Source: Rhodobacter aestuarii (GTDB taxonomy: Bacteria > Pseudomonadota > Alphaproteobacteria > Rhodobacterales > Rhodobacteraceae). From it: DNA of 64,000 bases. A program made the translations under genes and the position numbers. The notes under the pieces were generated by a model. The model was not told the origin of the DNA, searched no databases, and saw only the letters and a program-made list of their open reading frames with translations. Location of the stretch: NCBI RefSeq assembly GCF_900156655.1, contig NZ_FTOG01000006.1, positions 1-64,000 of the forward strand, read 5' to 3'. Below are positions 63,399 through 64,000 of the stretch, piece after piece; position 1 is the first letter of the stretch; each line of letters opens with the position of its first letter.

Positions 63399-64000
63399 TC
63401 AGATCACCACCGCAGGCACCAAACCGCGCAGCGCATTGCCTAGATAAACGCGCCCATCCATGATGTCGGACCAGCCAAGCCGCGCCTCGCGCGCGCGCCC
63501 GGTGCGGATCAACTCGGCCCGCAACACCCCCGGCAATGCCCCCGCACTCACCGGCGGCGTCAACAGCGCATTATCGCGCCACAGGAAGATATTGGTGATC
63601 GTGCCTTCGACCAGATCATCGTGCTCATTTAAGAACACCAGCTCATCAAGCCCCTCGGGTAAAGCGGCGCGCGCGCGATCATAGATCCCCCGCTCGGTCG
63701 ATTTTATGCGCCGGAAATCATCGCCGGAATCGACACGCTCTTTCGCCAGCCCCACACGCCACATTGCCTTCGGCGCGGGCAGCGGCGCTTTCATCAATTC
63801 GGGTGTGCCATCAAGCGCCACGGTCAAACGCAACCGCAGCGGTTCATCGCCCTTCACCGCGTCAATCATCTGCTCAACGCGCCACATATCGCAGGGAATA
63901 TCGAGCGCTTCGCAACCCTCGCCCAAGCGCGCCATGTGCCCCAAAAGCAATTCAACGCCAAACCGCGGCGCCCAGCGCATTGTTTCGATCAGGTGCAATC
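63399..64000 (-). CDS. class IV aminotransferase (PabC-like), 5' end cut by the window
   Basis: 200 codons are visible. Segments GTITNIFLWRD, LPGVLRAELI and YLGNALRGLVPA match branched-chain aminotransferase/aminodeoxychorismate lyase proteins, which bind PLP. The Lys expected for the Schiff base is probably in RIKSTERGIYDRA. The frame is open to the window edge, and HLIETMRW normally follows an N-terminal stretch, so the start lies beyond 64000. Confidence 0.82.
   Translation of the reverse strand, partial: LHLIETMRWAPRFGVELLLGHMARLGEGCEALDIPCDMWRVEQMIDAVKGDEPLRLRLTVALDGTPELMKAPLPAPKAMWRVGLAKERVDSGDDFRRIKSTERGIYDRARAALPEGLDELVFLNEHDDLVEGTITNIFLWRDNALLTPPVSAGALPGVLRAELIRTGRAREARLGWSDIMDGRVYLGNALRGLVPAVVI

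Overview
The window is a nearly complete photosynthesis gene cluster (PGC) of a purple non-sulfur alphaproteobacterium, plus about 15 kb of ordinary chromosome on its right side. Gene order and protein sequence point to Rhodobacter sensu stricto, close to but distinct from R. capsulatus. The LH1 alpha and beta peptides look almost identical to those I remember from R. capsulatus, and PufX is of the capsulatus type. Several lengths match the old capsulatus ORF names: 477 (lhaA), 428, 304 (bchG), 391 (bchP), 176 (idi) and 469 (ppsR/crtJ). There is no rRNA, tRNA, CRISPR array or insertion sequence that I can see.

Layout. On the left, reading right to left, is the superoperon crtE-crtF, bchC-X-Y-Z, pufQ-B-A-L-M-X and then dxs (824-12897). 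It makes geranylgeranyl-PP and late carotenoid and bacteriochlorophyll steps, then the reaction centre and LH1, then the isoprenoid entry enzyme Dxs. Divergent from crtE are crtD-crtC (13022-15417). Next come tspO, crtB and crtI on the minus strand, and the divergent crtA-bchI-bchD-bchO (19198-23553). A phaZ/phaC divergent pair (23550-26702) sits inside the cluster, where R. capsulatus as I recall it has bchO next to idi. Beyond it, idi-bchP-orf428-bchG-bchJ-bchE and ppsR-aerR all run leftward (26775-35724). The rightward arm is bchF-N-B-H-L-M-lhaA-puhA-puhB-puhC-orf55-puhE (36149-49177), with start/stop overlaps at most junctions.

Regulation. PpsR/CrtJ boxes (TGT-N12-ACA) are readable in front of bchC (a tandem pair 8 bp apart), between crtE and crtD, between crtI and crtA (a perfect palindrome plus a one-mismatch copy), before bchE, before bchF, and upstream of aerR. 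The repressor PpsR and its B12-binding antirepressor AerR are encoded in the middle. Strong stem-loops lie between pufA and pufL and between puhA and puhB, where they could set mRNA stability and subunit ratios.

Right flank (49406-64000). This holds a secreted LprI-like protein, a NifX/NifB-family protein with a His-rich tail, an ABC1/UbiB kinase-like protein, DacB, NadD, an H-NOX/diguanylate cyclase pair, a HAD phosphatase, a DUF3572 protein and PleD. It continues with a sigma factor/anti-sigma/metal-sensor-like trio, an EF-hand protein, a NUDIX hydrolase, two lipoproteins, an aldo-keto reductase and a class IV aminotransferase cut by the window end.

The most unusual items are: an H-NOX protein that has lost the heme-ligating His and the Y-x-S-x-R motif but remains coupled to a GGDEF enzyme; a 140-residue Ala/Pro/Lys-rich tail on CrtI; the PHB synthase/depolymerase pair embedded in the PGC; and a crtC whose conserved N-terminal motif lies upstream of its obvious ATG.
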